Assembly (NCBI GenBank): GCA_038210445.1
Contig: JBBQWQ010000042.1
Span: 6,260 to 70,259, forward strand
Reading direction: 5' to 3'
DNA: 64,000 nt
Origin: JABFRG01 sp038210445
GTDB taxonomy: Bacteria > Myxococcota_A > Polyangia > Polyangiales > Polyangiaceae
The notes under the pieces are model-generated. The model did not search any database. It worked only from the letters and a program-made list of their open reading frames with translations, and was not told where the DNA came from. Below are positions 10,966 to 19,731 of the stretch, one piece after another (position 1 is the stretch's first letter; every line of letters begins with the position of its first letter). The translations under genes were made by a program, and so were the position numbers.

Positions 10966-12096
10966 TCAAGGAGCGCAGTTGTCGCTCCAGGTGGGGCCGC
11001 AGCCTCCACCCGAGTCGGGCTTGGGCTTCTGGGGGCCGAGCTTGGCGTTCACCGCCACGAAGTTCACGCCGAGCGAAACCGCCGAACAGCTCTGGCCGAC
11101 GTCGTCGTTGTTGCGGTTGGCCGGAATGTCTAGGCTTCCACACACGAAGGTCTTCACCTGCTGGTACACGCCCGAGTCGCCGCAAATGGGCGTGCTCGTG
11201 GGGTCGCTGAGGGAGGCCAGGCTGGTGAGCAGCTCGCTGGCCGGCCATCGACCGGCGAGGGTGCCCCGCAGCGAGTACTGAACACCCGCATCCGTAGGGT
11301 CCTTCTCGCGACGAATCATGGCGAGGAGCCTGCCGTCGTTGACGTTGATGCGCACCCGTTGACCGAAGCTGCTGCCGACGATGATGGGGAAGGAGAGCGA
11401 CCCCACGAGCGCCCCTCCGGCCACGTAGGCGCCCTCGTCGCGGGATACGCCGCGGTACGGAGGTCCGCCGTCGGTGCTGCTGGCGACGCTCACGTCGTCG
11501 ACGCTCCAGATGTCGTTGCCATCGAACGCAGGCTGCGACCGCCCCACCGGGCCTTCGAAGCCTTGCGAGGCGAACACCTGAATGCGCACCTGCGAATCGT
11601 CGGGCTCGCCGTTCCAGCCGTCAATCTGCACCAGCGCCCCGAAGTAACCGCTCTGCAGCGCGTTGTTGATGATGGTCTGGTCGAGGACGCCAAGCTGGAA
11701 CACTTGCGCGAGCAGGTCGCGGCTGCCGTTGTCGATGCCTCGCTCCTGATCGCACGGCACTTCCGAAGGCGCGCGGCACGAGCTGGGCCCGGGACAGGTG
11801 CACCGGCCGTCGAGGTTGAGGCCCACCGGCGCGCCGCCGTCGATGCCGAAATCGAGGCTGCGGAGTGCGAAGACAAGGGAGATGTCGCCGCCCGAGGCCG
11901 CGTCGGGAACACTGGGAATACCCTCGCTCCGGCAAGGGTCCGGGGCCTGCGCTTCGACCCCCGCGTCGGCGCCGGCGTCGCTCCGCGGCGCGGCCACCCG
12001 TACGTCACTGTCGATGCCCACGATCCACTGGCAAGCCGCCACCACCAGGCCGAGCCCAAGAGCGGCGAGCGAAAGCAATTTACGTGGGTACTGCAC
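10966..12096 (-). CDS. lipoprotein of unknown function
   Basis: A 376-residue predicted lipoprotein: n-region MQYPRK, hydrophobic stretch and a lipobox ending AAC at about residue 22, then an Asp/Ala-rich linker (SDAGADAGVEAQ) typical of this organism's outer-surface lipoproteins. Cys clusters (RCTCPGPSSC, SEVPC, PICGDSG, FVCGSL, CGPTWSDNC) suggest several disulfides. No family is recognised. It sits between the double-FHA protein upstream and the kinase downstream (49 bp gap) on the same strand. Confidence 0.8.
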   Translation of the reverse strand: MQYPRKLLSLAALGLGLVVAACQWIVGIDSDVRVAAPRSDAGADAGVEAQAPDPCRSEGIPSVPDAASGGDISLVFALRSLDFGIDGGAPVGLNLDGRCTCPGPSSCRAPSEVPCDQERGIDNGSRDLLAQVFQLGVLDQTIINNALQSGYFGALVQIDGWNGEPDDSQVRIQVFASQGFEGPVGRSQPAFDGNDIWSVDDVSVASSTDGGPPYRGVSRDEGAYVAGGALVGSLSFPIIVGSSFGQRVRINVNDGRLLAMIRREKDPTDAGVQYSLRGTLAGRWPASELLTSLASLSDPTSTPICGDSGVYQQVKTFVCGSLDIPANRNNDDVGQSCSAVSLGVNFVAVNAKLGPQKPKPDSGGGCGPTWSDNCAP

Positions 12097-12120
12097 GAAT
12101 TCCTCGCTACCGGCAGCGAG

Positions 12121-13623
12121 CTAGGCGGCGGTGATCTCAACGCGCAGGAGCTTCTTGCCGATGAACAGGTAGTCGCCGTGCGAGAGCTCGCGCTCGGCGT
12201 GCAAACGCACGAAGGTGCCGTTGCGCGAGTTCAGATCGGTGAGCTGGAGCTTGCCAGAGGCCTCTTCCACCTTGCAGTGCGAGGCGCTCATGTAAAGGTC
12301 GGTGGGGAAGTTCAGGTCGCCGCCTTCGCGGCCAATCTGCACCCCCGCCGAGCGCGCGCATACGGTCATGCCGGTGGGCCCGCCGTGGAGAATCTGCACG
12401 ATGCGGAAGGGGGTCTGGTGCTTGGGCGACGAGTAGAAGTACGTGCCGTCGGCGCCGGGGCCGTCGGTCGCCTTGGGCGTGGCGTCGATGCGAAACAGCT
12501 GCTCGCCGGCCAGGAAGTGATCGCCGGAGCTGATGTCGATGGTGCCGCGAACGCGCACGAAGACGCCGTTGAGCGAGCCCTCGTCCTTCACCACCAGCTT
12601 GCCGTCGCGGTAGAAAAGGTTCGCGTGGCGCGGCGAGACGAACGGGTCGTCGGGAAATACCAGCTGGCCTTGACGGCCCACCAGGTGGTTCTCGGCGTTG
12701 AGCTGGTAGCTCAGGCCCTCGACCCCTTCGCCGCGAATGAGAATCAGCTTGGCCTTGCCGGGCGACTGAAGCTGACCAAAGAACTGCGTGCGCGTCGCGA
12801 GAATTTCCGGCGGAACGCCGGCTCCGCAGCGGCCACAGAACTTGTGGCCCATGGGTACCGGTGTCGAGCAGGACTTGCACACGAAGTGTTTCGCTTGGTC
12901 CATCAATTCCTCCAAAGAGAGGCGCGCCGCGCCTGCAGAAGACAACTTCTTGTTTCGATCCGGCGCCGCCGGCGGTTGAGGCTCCTCGCGGGGATCCGGT
13001 CGGGGCGAGCGCACTTTGGCTTCCACGATGCGGCGAGGGAAAGGGGTACGCGCGGTGCGCGGGCGAAGGCTCTCGTTGAGCACGGCGCCGAGCGAGTCGA
13101 CGGTGTCGGTCTTTTTGACCTGGAATTCGCGGGTTGGCTTCTTCGGGAGCACGCCCGGTGCGGGTGCCGGTGCGGGTGCCAGTGCGGGTGCCAGTGCGGG
13201 TGCCAGTGCGGCTTCCTTGGGCTCGGTCGCAGAGGCGGCTTCCGCTTCTTCGGCGGCCATGCGCTTCTCGGCGGCGGCGATACGGGCCTCCATGCTTCCT
13301 GCACCGCCCACGCCACGCGGCGTGGGCGGCGAAGGGGCAAACGCCGGAGGCGGCACCATCGAAGGCGAGCGGTCGGTCTTGGGAGCGTCTTCCGAAACCG
13401 GCGACGCATCGGGTATCGAAGGGGCGCGGGCCAGCGCGGGCGGCTCGCTGTCGGGGCTCTCGAGTGACGCCGCGGCGGGCGCAGGAAACGAGGCCTCGGT
13501 GGCCGGCCCTTGGGCGTCGGGGTCCGCCAGCGCGAGATCGTTCTCGCACGTCGCACACCGTGCGGTACCCATCGACGCGTAGGCGTCGCAGCGGGCACAG
13601 ACGATGCCGATCTCGAGGTTCAT
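12121..13623 (-). CDS. double FHA-domain protein with zinc ribbons
   Basis: A 500-residue soluble protein. Two zinc-ribbon-like CxxC pairs are present: CARCDAYASMGTARCATC at the N-terminus and CKSCSTPVPMGHKFCGRC at about residue 250. Between them lies a long disordered region rich in Ala and Pro. Two FHA domains follow: about 295-370 (VGRQGQLVFPDDPFVSPRH, SLNGVFVR) and about 410-490 (IGREGGDLNF, MSASHCKVE, DLNSRNGTFVR), both with the phosphothreonine-binding Arg, Ser and Asn. It probably bridges phosphorylated partners; the nearby Ser/Thr kinase is an obvious candidate. Confidence 0.9.
   Translation of the reverse strand: MNLEIGIVCARCDAYASMGTARCATCENDLALADPDAQGPATEASFPAPAAASLESPDSEPPALARAPSIPDASPVSEDAPKTDRSPSMVPPPAFAPSPPTPRGVGGAGSMEARIAAAEKRMAAEEAEAASATEPKEAALAPALAPALAPAPAPAPGVLPKKPTREFQVKKTDTVDSLGAVLNESLRPRTARTPFPRRIVEAKVRSPRPDPREEPQPPAAPDRNKKLSSAGAARLSLEELMDQAKHFVCKSCSTPVPMGHKFCGRCGAGVPPEILATRTQFFGQLQSPGKAKLILIRGEGVEGLSYQLNAENHLVGRQGQLVFPDDPFVSPRHANLFYRDGKLVVKDEGSLNGVFVRVRGTIDISSGDHFLAGEQLFRIDATPKATDGPGADGTYFYSSPKHQTPFRIVQILHGGPTGMTVCARSAGVQIGREGGDLNFPTDLYMSASHCKVEEASGKLQLTDLNSRNGTFVRLHAERELSHGDYLFIGKKLLRVEITAA
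13156..13211. repeat. 12-bp tandem repeats in FHA gene linker
   Basis: About four to five units of a GGTGCCAGTGCG-type sequence encode the AP/AL-rich stretch of the linker in the double-FHA protein. The unit length keeps the frame. Confidence 0.8.
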
Positions 13624-13661
13624 AGGAGGCCGAGAAGATTACCAAAAGCCCCGTGGGCGCG

Positions 13662-14201
13662 TCAGTAAATCGGGGAAAAGCGCCGGGCCTCGGAAAACGG
13701 CCCCCCGCGCCCCCAGAGCCGGTACACGACCCGGCGGCAGGTCTGGCCGGGCAGCATCTCTCCGGCCAGGGCCGGGGCCGAGGCGGGTGCGGCCGGGGCA
13801 GAAGCCGCGGCGGCGGGAACCTTGCGTCCAGGTGCAGGTGCCGCGCGGCGCCCGAGCGAGAGCGACTCTGCCGGCTCCGCCTGCGATTCCGCGCGCACCA
13901 CCACGTGGCCTGGCTCTACCCCGGCAGCCTTGCCGTTGGTGGCCGCCACGCGCTCGCCCGCCAGCGCCGAAACGCGGCCCGCCACCACCGCTTGCGTCCG
14001 GGGATCGCTGCACCGCACGAGGGCATCCTTGGTGGGCTCGCTGCGGCGCCCCACCAAGACCACATCGCCGGGCTCGAGAGCGGCCGTCGCCGGCGCCCCA
14101 TCGGGAACCACCCACACGTCGAACACCGCCAGGTAGAGGACGGCGCCGACGGCGAAAAGGATGGCCAGGAGGGCCAGCGTTGCACGCGACAGCTTTGCCA
14201 C
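13662..14201 (-). CDS. S26 signal-peptidase-like membrane protein, catalytic residues missing
   Basis: A 179-residue protein from a GTG start with one N-terminal membrane helix (ATLALLAILFAVGAVLYLAVF). The following segment resembles the S26 signal peptidase core: VPDGAPATAALEPGDVVLVG aligns with the usual VPSGSMEPTL..GD..LV box, and AGRVSALAGERV with the KRVVGLPGD box. Both the Ser and the Lys of the dyad are replaced, so cleavage activity is not expected. An Ala/Pro linker and an Arg-rich tail follow. The relationship is inferred from pattern only. It lies 9 bp after the histidine kinase gene and may belong to its operon. Confidence 0.6.
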   Translation of the reverse strand: MAKLSRATLALLAILFAVGAVLYLAVFDVWVVPDGAPATAALEPGDVVLVGRRSEPTKDALVRCSDPRTQAVVAGRVSALAGERVAATNGKAAGVEPGHVVVRAESQAEPAESLSLGRRAAPAPGRKVPAAAASAPAAPASAPALAGEMLPGQTCRRVVYRLWGRGGPFSEARRFSPIY

Positions 14202-14210
14202 GCGTGGATC

Positions 14211-15551
14211 CTATGTAGGTGCGACCACCGGGGCCAAGTCTTCCACGGTGAACCACACCCGCGCGCCGGCGTGCGCGCCCTCGGTTCCCTTTGCCTTGGG
14301 GTCTGCCTCCTGCGCTGGCAGGTTCTCGGCGCCCGCGGCTCCCCGGTGCGCCTCGGCGATGCGCTTCACCAGCGTCAGCCCGAGACCGGTGCCCTCGTGG
14401 GCGTCGCCGCCGTCCTTCTTGGGGGTGCGGGCCTTGTCGGCGCGCACGAAGGCGTCGAAGACCCGCGGGAGCACGTCTTCGGGAATGCCCGGGCCCCGGT
14501 CTTCTACCGCGATCTTGGCGCCGGCCTTGGTCTTCTCGACCCGCACCACCAGGGGCTCTTCTCGCGGGTGACCGTATTTTCGTGCATTCTGCACCAAATT
14601 CGCGAAAGCTCGGCCGAGGAGCGCTCGGTCCACGTGAAGCGTAATGGCCTCGGGCATCGCGAGCTCGATGGGCGGCGACTCGGGCTCCATGGCGATGCGC
14701 TCCAGGAGCCACGGCTGCAGCTCGGTCTTCTGCGGCCGCAGGTCGGAGAGGCCGGCGCGCGCCGAGGCCAGCAGGTCGGTGAGGATGGCGTCGATCTCGC
14801 CCAGGTCTTTTTCGATGCGATCGAGCGCTGGGTCGCCGGTGCGATCGCGGGCGATCTCCAGCGCCACGCGCGCCCGTCCGAGCGGTGAGCGTAGCTCGTG
14901 GCTGATGGCACCGAGGAGCGAGCGCTGGTCGACCACCACCCGCTGGATGCGATCGGCCATCTCGTCGAAGGCCTCGGCCACCGAGCGCACCTCTTCGGAG
15001 GAGCTGCCCGAGCTGGTGAGCGCACGCGCGCCGAGGTCGCCGCCGCCGAACCGCCGCGCGGCCTGCGCCACGTCTTCCAGTGGCCGGGTGAGCCGGCGCG
15101 AGAGCAAATACGCGGCTGCCGCCAACACCACCACCGCCACCGCGATGGCCACTGTGGGTCTCGGGCGTGGCGGAGAGCGCGCCATGCGCAGCTCCACGAT
15201 GGCCACCAGCTCCCCCTTGTCGGAGATGGGAATGTAGGCGTGCCCGTCCGGATCGAAGGTAATGGCATCGCGCCGCTTGGCGCGCATGGCTCCCCGCGGC
15301 AGCTGGTTCAAGTCCCGCAGCAGCACCAGGTCGAGGCCGGTGTTCTTCCGCACGTCGCGCATGTATGCGTCGCATTTGGGCGGGTCGCCCCACCAGGCTT
15401 CCAGGTTGGTCTGGATGGTGCGCGCGGTGACGCGAATCGGCGCCTCACCAGGCGCGGGCCCGAGCAGCGAGGTGGCGAAGTAGCTGGTGATGGCCGCGAA
15501 CGCGATGGACAGGAGGAGCCCGAAGAACACCCGCGTCCGGAGCAGGTTCAC
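14211..15551 (-). CDS. two-component sensor histidine kinase
   Basis: A 446-residue membrane histidine kinase. A transmembrane helix (VFFGLLLSIAFAAITSYFA) at about 9-27 and another at about 125-145 flank a periplasmic sensor of about 95 residues. A HAMP region (SRRLTRPLEDVAQAARRF), the HisKA H-box (SHELRSPLGRARVAL) and HATPase motifs follow: LVQNARKYG, EDRGPGIPED, GTGLGLTLVKRI. All key residues are present. The start overlaps the stop of the response-regulator gene in an ATGA, so the two are translated together. Confidence 0.95.
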   Translation of the reverse strand: MNLLRTRVFFGLLLSIAFAAITSYFATSLLGPAPGEAPIRVTARTIQTNLEAWWGDPPKCDAYMRDVRKNTGLDLVLLRDLNQLPRGAMRAKRRDAITFDPDGHAYIPISDKGELVAIVELRMARSPPRPRPTVAIAVAVVVLAAAAYLLSRRLTRPLEDVAQAARRFGGGDLGARALTSSGSSSEEVRSVAEAFDEMADRIQRVVVDQRSLLGAISHELRSPLGRARVALEIARDRTGDPALDRIEKDLGEIDAILTDLLASARAGLSDLRPQKTELQPWLLERIAMEPESPPIELAMPEAITLHVDRALLGRAFANLVQNARKYGHPREEPLVVRVEKTKAGAKIAVEDRGPGIPEDVLPRVFDAFVRADKARTPKKDGGDAHEGTGLGLTLVKRIAEAHRGAAGAENLPAQEADPKAKGTEGAHAGARVWFTVEDLAPVVAPT

Positions 15552-16240
15552 GTTGGCCTCGCGAACACGTAGCCCACGCCGCGCACCGTCTTGATGCGCT
15601 TCGGCTCGCGCGGATCCTCCTCCAGCTTCTGCCGAAGATGGCTTACGTGCACGTCGAGCGAGCGGTCTACGCTGGGGTCGTACGACTCGCCCAGCCCCAC
15701 TGCATTGGCCAGCTCCTCACGCGAAACGGGTGTTCCCGCCTTGCGCGCCAAGGCCAGCACCAGGCGAAACTCGAAAGATGTAAGATCCACGTGTTTTCCG
15801 TCGACCAGCACCGAGTGAGCGGCGGCGAGCACCTCCACCGCTCCGAGCACGATGCGCTCGCTCTCGCTGGGCGCGGGAACAATCTCGGTGCGGCGAAGCA
15901 CCGCCTTCATGCGCAACAGCAGCTCGCGTGGATTGAAGGGCTTGGCCAGGTAGTCGTCGGCGCCCAGCTCGAGGCCCCGCACCCGGTCGTCGTCGTCGCC
16001 GCGCGCGGTGAGCATGATGACCGGCGCCGAGCCCTGGGCGCGGAACTTGGGCAGAAGGGTAAAGCCGTCTTCACCCGGCAGCATTACGTCGAGCAGCACC
16101 ACGTCGAAAGGCTCGCTGGCTACCCGCGCCAGGCCGGAAACCCCTTCTTCGGCCTGCTCCACCACCACGCCGTGAGAACCCAGGTATTCGCGGAGCAGCG
16201 AGCCCAGCCCGCGGTCGTCGTCCACCAGAAGAGCGCGCAT
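15548..16240 (-). CDS. OmpR/PhoB-family response regulator
   Basis: A 230-residue regulator from ATG 16240. The receiver domain has the acidic pair DDD near residue 6, the phospho-acceptor Asp in VVLLDVMLPGEDG (about 50), and the conserved Thr and Lys (MLTARGDDDD, YLAKPFNPREL). The C-terminal winged helix is of the OmpR type (LTSFEFRLVLALARKAGTPVSREEL, SLDVHVSHLRQKLE, IKTVRGVGYVF). It should act with the histidine kinase gene that it overlaps by four bases. The start lies two bases after the stop of the upstream membrane-protein gene, suggesting a three-gene or longer operon. Confidence 0.96.
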   Translation of the reverse strand: MRALLVDDDRGLGSLLREYLGSHGVVVEQAEEGVSGLARVASEPFDVVLLDVMLPGEDGFTLLPKFRAQGSAPVIMLTARGDDDDRVRGLELGADDYLAKPFNPRELLLRMKAVLRRTEIVPAPSESERIVLGAVEVLAAAHSVLVDGKHVDLTSFEFRLVLALARKAGTPVSREELANAVGLGESYDPSVDRSLDVHVSHLRQKLEEDPREPKRIKTVRGVGYVFARPT

Positions 16241-16242
16241 GA

Positions 16243-17211
16243 TCAGGGCGTTCCTTCGGCCGCGCTCAGGGCGGCCTTCAAGTAGTTCTGTGCGCGCAGG
16301 GTGAGCGGCCCCGAAGGATGGCGCTCGAGGTGCCGGCGAAAGTCGGCGCTCGAGGCCACGTAGTCGCCCAGCCGGTAGTGGGCGATGCCGAGCGCATACT
16401 CGGTGGGGTAGGTGGGGTCGAACTCGCCGAGCACGGTGATCTTCGATACCCGCCACTTCTCCGCCATGGCCCGCTCCTCGTCTTCCACCTTTGCGCACTC
16501 GGCGGCGTCACGGGCGTGCTCTTTGGCCTTTGCCAACGTCATGCGCAAGTGCTCCGGCGGATGCGGCAGACGCAGGTACAACCGATACAAGATGCGGCGC
16601 TCCTCGAGGTCCAGAAGAAACGGCGCGTCTTGGTCCATGCCGATATCGAGCCCCCACATCATCTTGTAGAGGACGCGGCGCTCGTCGTCGCTGGCGAGAA
16701 TGCGGTGGTCTTTGACCCAGCCTGCTTGACGGAGCCGCGGCAGAAAGGCTCCCCCCAGCTCGTGCAGCTCGTCCGACTCCACCCCGCTGTTTTCGAACGC
16801 GGCAACCTCTCGCAAGAAGGCGGTGCGCTGAACCACGAAGAGCGCGTGCACCTTTTCCATACCGGCGGTCCCCACCGCCAATGCGCGGGCGTGCTCCACC
16901 GCATCTTTGGTGGCAGGCGTGTCGGCGCTCCCGTCGAGCTGTGCGCGATGGTAGGCGCGCAGCGCCGACCCCAAGGCACGCACGTCTCCCACCAGTCCAT
17001 CCCGGTCGAAGTCCGCGAGAAGACGTTCCTCCTCGGCCTGCGTCTTGGCGAGGGCGCGGCTATCGACCTCCGGAAGGGGCACCTCGTCGGGCGGCACCGC
17101 ACGCGGTAGCGAAAGGAAGGCGAGGAAGCCCGCAACGACCACCGGAACCAGCGCCAGGCCCATGCCCTGCGCCCGCCGCTTGCTGGGATTTTTGAGAGTA
17201 GGTTCGGACAT
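16243..17211 (-). CDS. single-pass membrane protein with TPR-like C-terminus
   Basis: A 322-residue protein from ATG 17211. A basic N-terminus (KNPSKRRAQG) precedes one membrane helix (GLALVPVVVAGFLAFLSLP, about 18-36); the rest should be periplasmic. The last 60 residues form a TPR-like helix pair (ALGIAHYRLGDYVASSADFRRHLERHP). The middle part is helical, charged and unassigned. As the first gene of the run that continues into the response regulator and sensor kinase (2 bp spacing), it may supply or monitor the signal for that system; this is inference from position only. Confidence 0.75.
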   Translation of the reverse strand: MSEPTLKNPSKRRAQGMGLALVPVVVAGFLAFLSLPRAVPPDEVPLPEVDSRALAKTQAEEERLLADFDRDGLVGDVRALGSALRAYHRAQLDGSADTPATKDAVEHARALAVGTAGMEKVHALFVVQRTAFLREVAAFENSGVESDELHELGGAFLPRLRQAGWVKDHRILASDDERRVLYKMMWGLDIGMDQDAPFLLDLEERRILYRLYLRLPHPPEHLRMTLAKAKEHARDAAECAKVEDEERAMAEKWRVSKITVLGEFDPTYPTEYALGIAHYRLGDYVASSADFRRHLERHPSGPLTLRAQNYLKAALSAAEGTP

Positions 17212-17300
17212 GCGTCGCGAGCCCCATGGTACACTAGAGCTGCTTGCGTACGCGAGGATGCGCGCGAGCTCCGCAGCTCCCCCTCTACTCACGGATTCCC

Positions 17301-17609
17301 ATGGTCGAACTTCGACGGTTTCAGCGAACGCCCATCGACGAAGACGTGAACATCGTGGACACCAAAACCGGGGTGAAAGGCCGCGGACGCGCCCGCGACA
17401 TCTGCGTGGGCGGCATGTTCATCGAGACGCGCGTGGCCTTTCCGTTCGGCGCTACCGTCACGGTCGAGCTGCGAACGCCCGGGGCGACCCTGCTCCTGCC
17501 CGGCGTCGTACGCTGGACGCGCACCGAGGGCATGGGCGTTCAGTTCGGCCTCATCGGCGCCAAGGAGACGCACATCATCACGGAGATGACGCGCGTCGAA
17601 GGAGAGTAG
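17301..17609 (+). CDS. PilZ-domain protein
   Basis: A 102-residue single-domain protein from ATG 17301. It shows the two halves of the cyclic-di-GMP binding site of PilZ domains: RRFQR near the N-terminus (residues 5-9) and RDICVGGMFIET, corresponding to the DxSxxG motif with Cys in place of Ser. The end of the domain, GVVRWTRTEGMGVQFG, is also typical. Binding of c-di-GMP is therefore likely but the substitution makes it less certain. It diverges from the membrane-protein gene of the two-component operon, with 89 bp between the starts. A diguanylate cyclase lies at the left edge of the window. Confidence 0.88.
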   Translation: MVELRRFQRTPIDEDVNIVDTKTGVKGRGRARDICVGGMFIETRVAFPFGATVTVELRTPGATLLLPGVVRWTRTEGMGVQFGLIGAKETHIITEMTRVEGE

Positions 17610-17612
17610 GCT

Positions 17613-18824
17613 TTAGCGCTTGACGTCGACGGGCAGCGAGACGCTGGCGGCTCCGCCCTCGAAGCGCACTTTGTAGATGATCTCCGCCGCGCAGCTCTGC
17701 GCGTCCGGATGAAGCGGAGGGGAGAACCGCGCACCGCGCACCGCGCCGCTGGGGTCGAGCGTGAGATTGAGCGTGGACGACACCGACACGGCGACCGCCG
17801 AGCCGCTGCTGCCCACCGCGCCGTCGCCGTGGGTGAGCACGCAGTTGCGTACGGCCGCCAGAATACGCGTCCGCGGGTCGACCTCCGGAGGCGCCAGGGC
17901 GATGATCGCCGAGCTGCCGGGAGCCGAAGGCAGAGCCGGCGGGGCGCCGTGCACCTTGGGCTCGGCGCTGGCCTCGAGGTTGGCCATGGGCGCCACCGCG
18001 GTTTGCTCTTCGAACGACTCGGCCGGACGCACGTGAACGCGATCGACGTCGAGCGCTTCCGGATGCTCGGTGTCGAGCTCCAAGTGCGCAGGCGCCGAGA
18101 TGAGCGTGCCCGCGAAGCTCGAGGTGGAGCCCACCGAGACCACGCCGCGCGTGAGGTCGACGGAGACCTTGTTGCCGTGTCGCTCGACCCGCAGGTGGGT
18201 GCCTTTCACCGAGACCCGCGCGCGGCCCACGTCGACCGCGAACGATTGGCGATCGGACGAGCGCACTTCGGCCTCGACGGCGCCGTCCTCCAGCGCCACG
18301 ACCAGGGCGCGATCCTCGGCGACCAGGCGAGCCCGGGCCTGCGACCTTCCTTCGTTGGAAAGCGACCAGGTGACCATGCGCGCGTCGCCTTCGTTATGGG
18401 CGAACACCGCGCGGCCGCCGTCGACAGTGACGGTATCGCCAAGGTGCGCGGCGGCGTCGGCCGAAGCCAGCTTGCCGCCGATGCGCACTTCGCCCTGCCC
18501 GAGCTGCCGCAAGAAGCTCGATGCGTCGGCCACCGAGTCGGCGGCGGTCACCGGCTTGTAGGCGCCAGGCGACGGGGCGTCGCGGTGCCCGATCACGAAC
18601 ATGGCAGAGGCCGCCAACGCGAGCACCGAGGCGATGGCTGCTGCGGGCAGGAGTCGAAGACCTCCTCGCGCGGGCGCCGGCTCTTTGGCGAGCCGTGCGA
18701 AGAGCTTGTCGTCGACGACGCTCCAGTCGATGGCCTTGCCGGTCATACGCTCGGGCGTCAGGTGCTCTCGCGCCTCGTCGGTCAGCGCGCGCAAAAAGTC
18801 GCTGCGGTCGTCTCGATCATGCAT
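17613..18824 (-). CDS. FecR-domain membrane protein, putative anti-sigma factor
   Basis: A 403-residue protein with a cytoplasmic N-terminus of about 55 residues, one membrane helix (LLPAAAIASVLALAASAMFVIG) and a periplasmic FecR domain (about 100-230: GEVRIGGKLASADAAAHLGDTV, VDVGRARVSVKGTHLRVERHG). A Pro/Ala linker leads to a C-terminal domain similar to those found in AgmX-type proteins (CVLTHGDGAV, LDPSGAVRGARF, CAAEIIYKVRF). It overlaps the end of the ECF sigma factor gene by eight bases, the normal arrangement for a sigma/anti-sigma pair. Regulation of the sigma factor is inferred. Confidence 0.88.
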   Translation of the reverse strand: MHDRDDRSDFLRALTDEAREHLTPERMTGKAIDWSVVDDKLFARLAKEPAPARGGLRLLPAAAIASVLALAASAMFVIGHRDAPSPGAYKPVTAADSVADASSFLRQLGQGEVRIGGKLASADAAAHLGDTVTVDGGRAVFAHNEGDARMVTWSLSNEGRSQARARLVAEDRALVVALEDGAVEAEVRSSDRQSFAVDVGRARVSVKGTHLRVERHGNKVSVDLTRGVVSVGSTSSFAGTLISAPAHLELDTEHPEALDVDRVHVRPAESFEEQTAVAPMANLEASAEPKVHGAPPALPSAPGSSAIIALAPPEVDPRTRILAAVRNCVLTHGDGAVGSSGSAVAVSVSSTLNLTLDPSGAVRGARFSPPLHPDAQSCAAEIIYKVRFEGGAASVSLPVDVKR

Positions 18825-19422
18825 CGTCCCCTCCTGGGTCCCGTCGGGAGAACGTCCCGCGCAGCTGCGCGAGCGAAGGCTCCTCCGCGAGCATCGCCTC
18901 GATCTCTCGTCGGGCGTAAAAAAGTCGTGTGCGCACCGTCAGCACGGGGGCGCCGACGATGGTGGAAATCTCGGCGGGCGTTACCCCTTCGAGGTCGTGA
19001 AGGACGAAGACAAGGCGCTTTTTATCGGCAAGACGTTCGAGAAGTCGGGAGAAGGCGCGAAGGCGCTCCAGGCGCTCGGCGTCCTCGTCGGGGAGCGGCG
19101 CGTCGGCCGGCAGCTCGTCCTTCGGTTCGTCGGCGAACGCTGGGCGGGCCTTCTGGGCGCGGCGCTGCATGAGCACCACGTTGACGGTGACCCGGTGGAG
19201 CCATGTCGAGAACTTCGCCTGCCCGCGGAAGTCTTTGAGACTGCGGTGCACTTGCACGAACACTTCTTGGACGGCGTCTTCGAGATCGCCGGGCGGGGCG
19301 CCCATGCGGTACACCAGCCGTGCCACGGTGCTGCGGTACTTCGTGTACAATGCACGAAATGCCGCCACGTCGCCGGCAACCGCCGCGGCGACCCGTTGGT
19401 CCTCTTCGGCGTCAGCAGACAT
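18817..19422 (-). CDS. ECF RNA polymerase sigma factor
   Basis: A sigma-70-family factor of the ECF type, 201 residues from ATG 19422; upstream ATGs at 19473 and 19494 are also possible, but this one gives the usual short lead into region 2. Region 2: DVAAFRALYTKYRSTVARLVYRM, DLEDAVQEVFVQVHRSLKDF, FSTWLHRVTVNVVL. Region 4: LADKKRLVFVLHDLEGVTPAEIS, APVLTVRTRLFYARREIE. It is cotranscribed with the FecR-type gene. The roughly 300 bp upstream hold no gene and should contain its promoter. Confidence 0.93.
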   Translation of the reverse strand: MSADAEEDQRVAAAVAGDVAAFRALYTKYRSTVARLVYRMGAPPGDLEDAVQEVFVQVHRSLKDFRGQAKFSTWLHRVTVNVVLMQRRAQKARPAFADEPKDELPADAPLPDEDAERLERLRAFSRLLERLADKKRLVFVLHDLEGVTPAEISTIVGAPVLTVRTRLFYARREIEAMLAEEPSLAQLRGTFSRRDPGGDDA

Positions 19423-19731
19423 GCGACGCGGGGCCACCGAGTCCGGGCTGGCTGCGGCAAACGGGAAGGTCATGGCGGGAAACGCAACATGCACGAGAGG
19501 TTCGATGCAAAGGCTGGTGCGTGCATTCGACGCTCCCGCGAAACACCTGACAACTATCGAGTTTTACTGACGAAATCTCGAACATCCACGAACACGATGG
19601 CGAGCGTCGCGAGAGCGGCAAGAACGAGCATGGGCCGAGAATGCGCGGGTACGCGCAGCTCGGCCCAGTTCTCGGTGCAATTGAGTAGGAGAATGTGTTC
19701 CAGGCGCCCGATGGGCGGCGGAACGACGCGC
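19423..19731. other. intergenic stretch between sigma factor and small conserved gene
   Basis: No convincing coding sequence. The part next to 19422 must hold the promoter of the ECF sigma factor; an autoregulated ECF promoter would be usual but I cannot point to a clear -35/-10 pair. No strong hairpin was seen. Confidence 0.4.

Noticed and set aside
13156..13211. Short direct repeats considered as a CRISPR array
   Set aside because: Units of 12 bp abut without spacers and keep the reading frame of an Ala/Pro-rich protein linker.
11359..13467. 700-codon plus-strand frame opposite the lipoprotein and double-FHA genes
   Set aside because: The minus-strand products have clear lipobox, zinc-ribbon and FHA motifs, while the plus-strand translation is His/Arg/Ala-rich and featureless.
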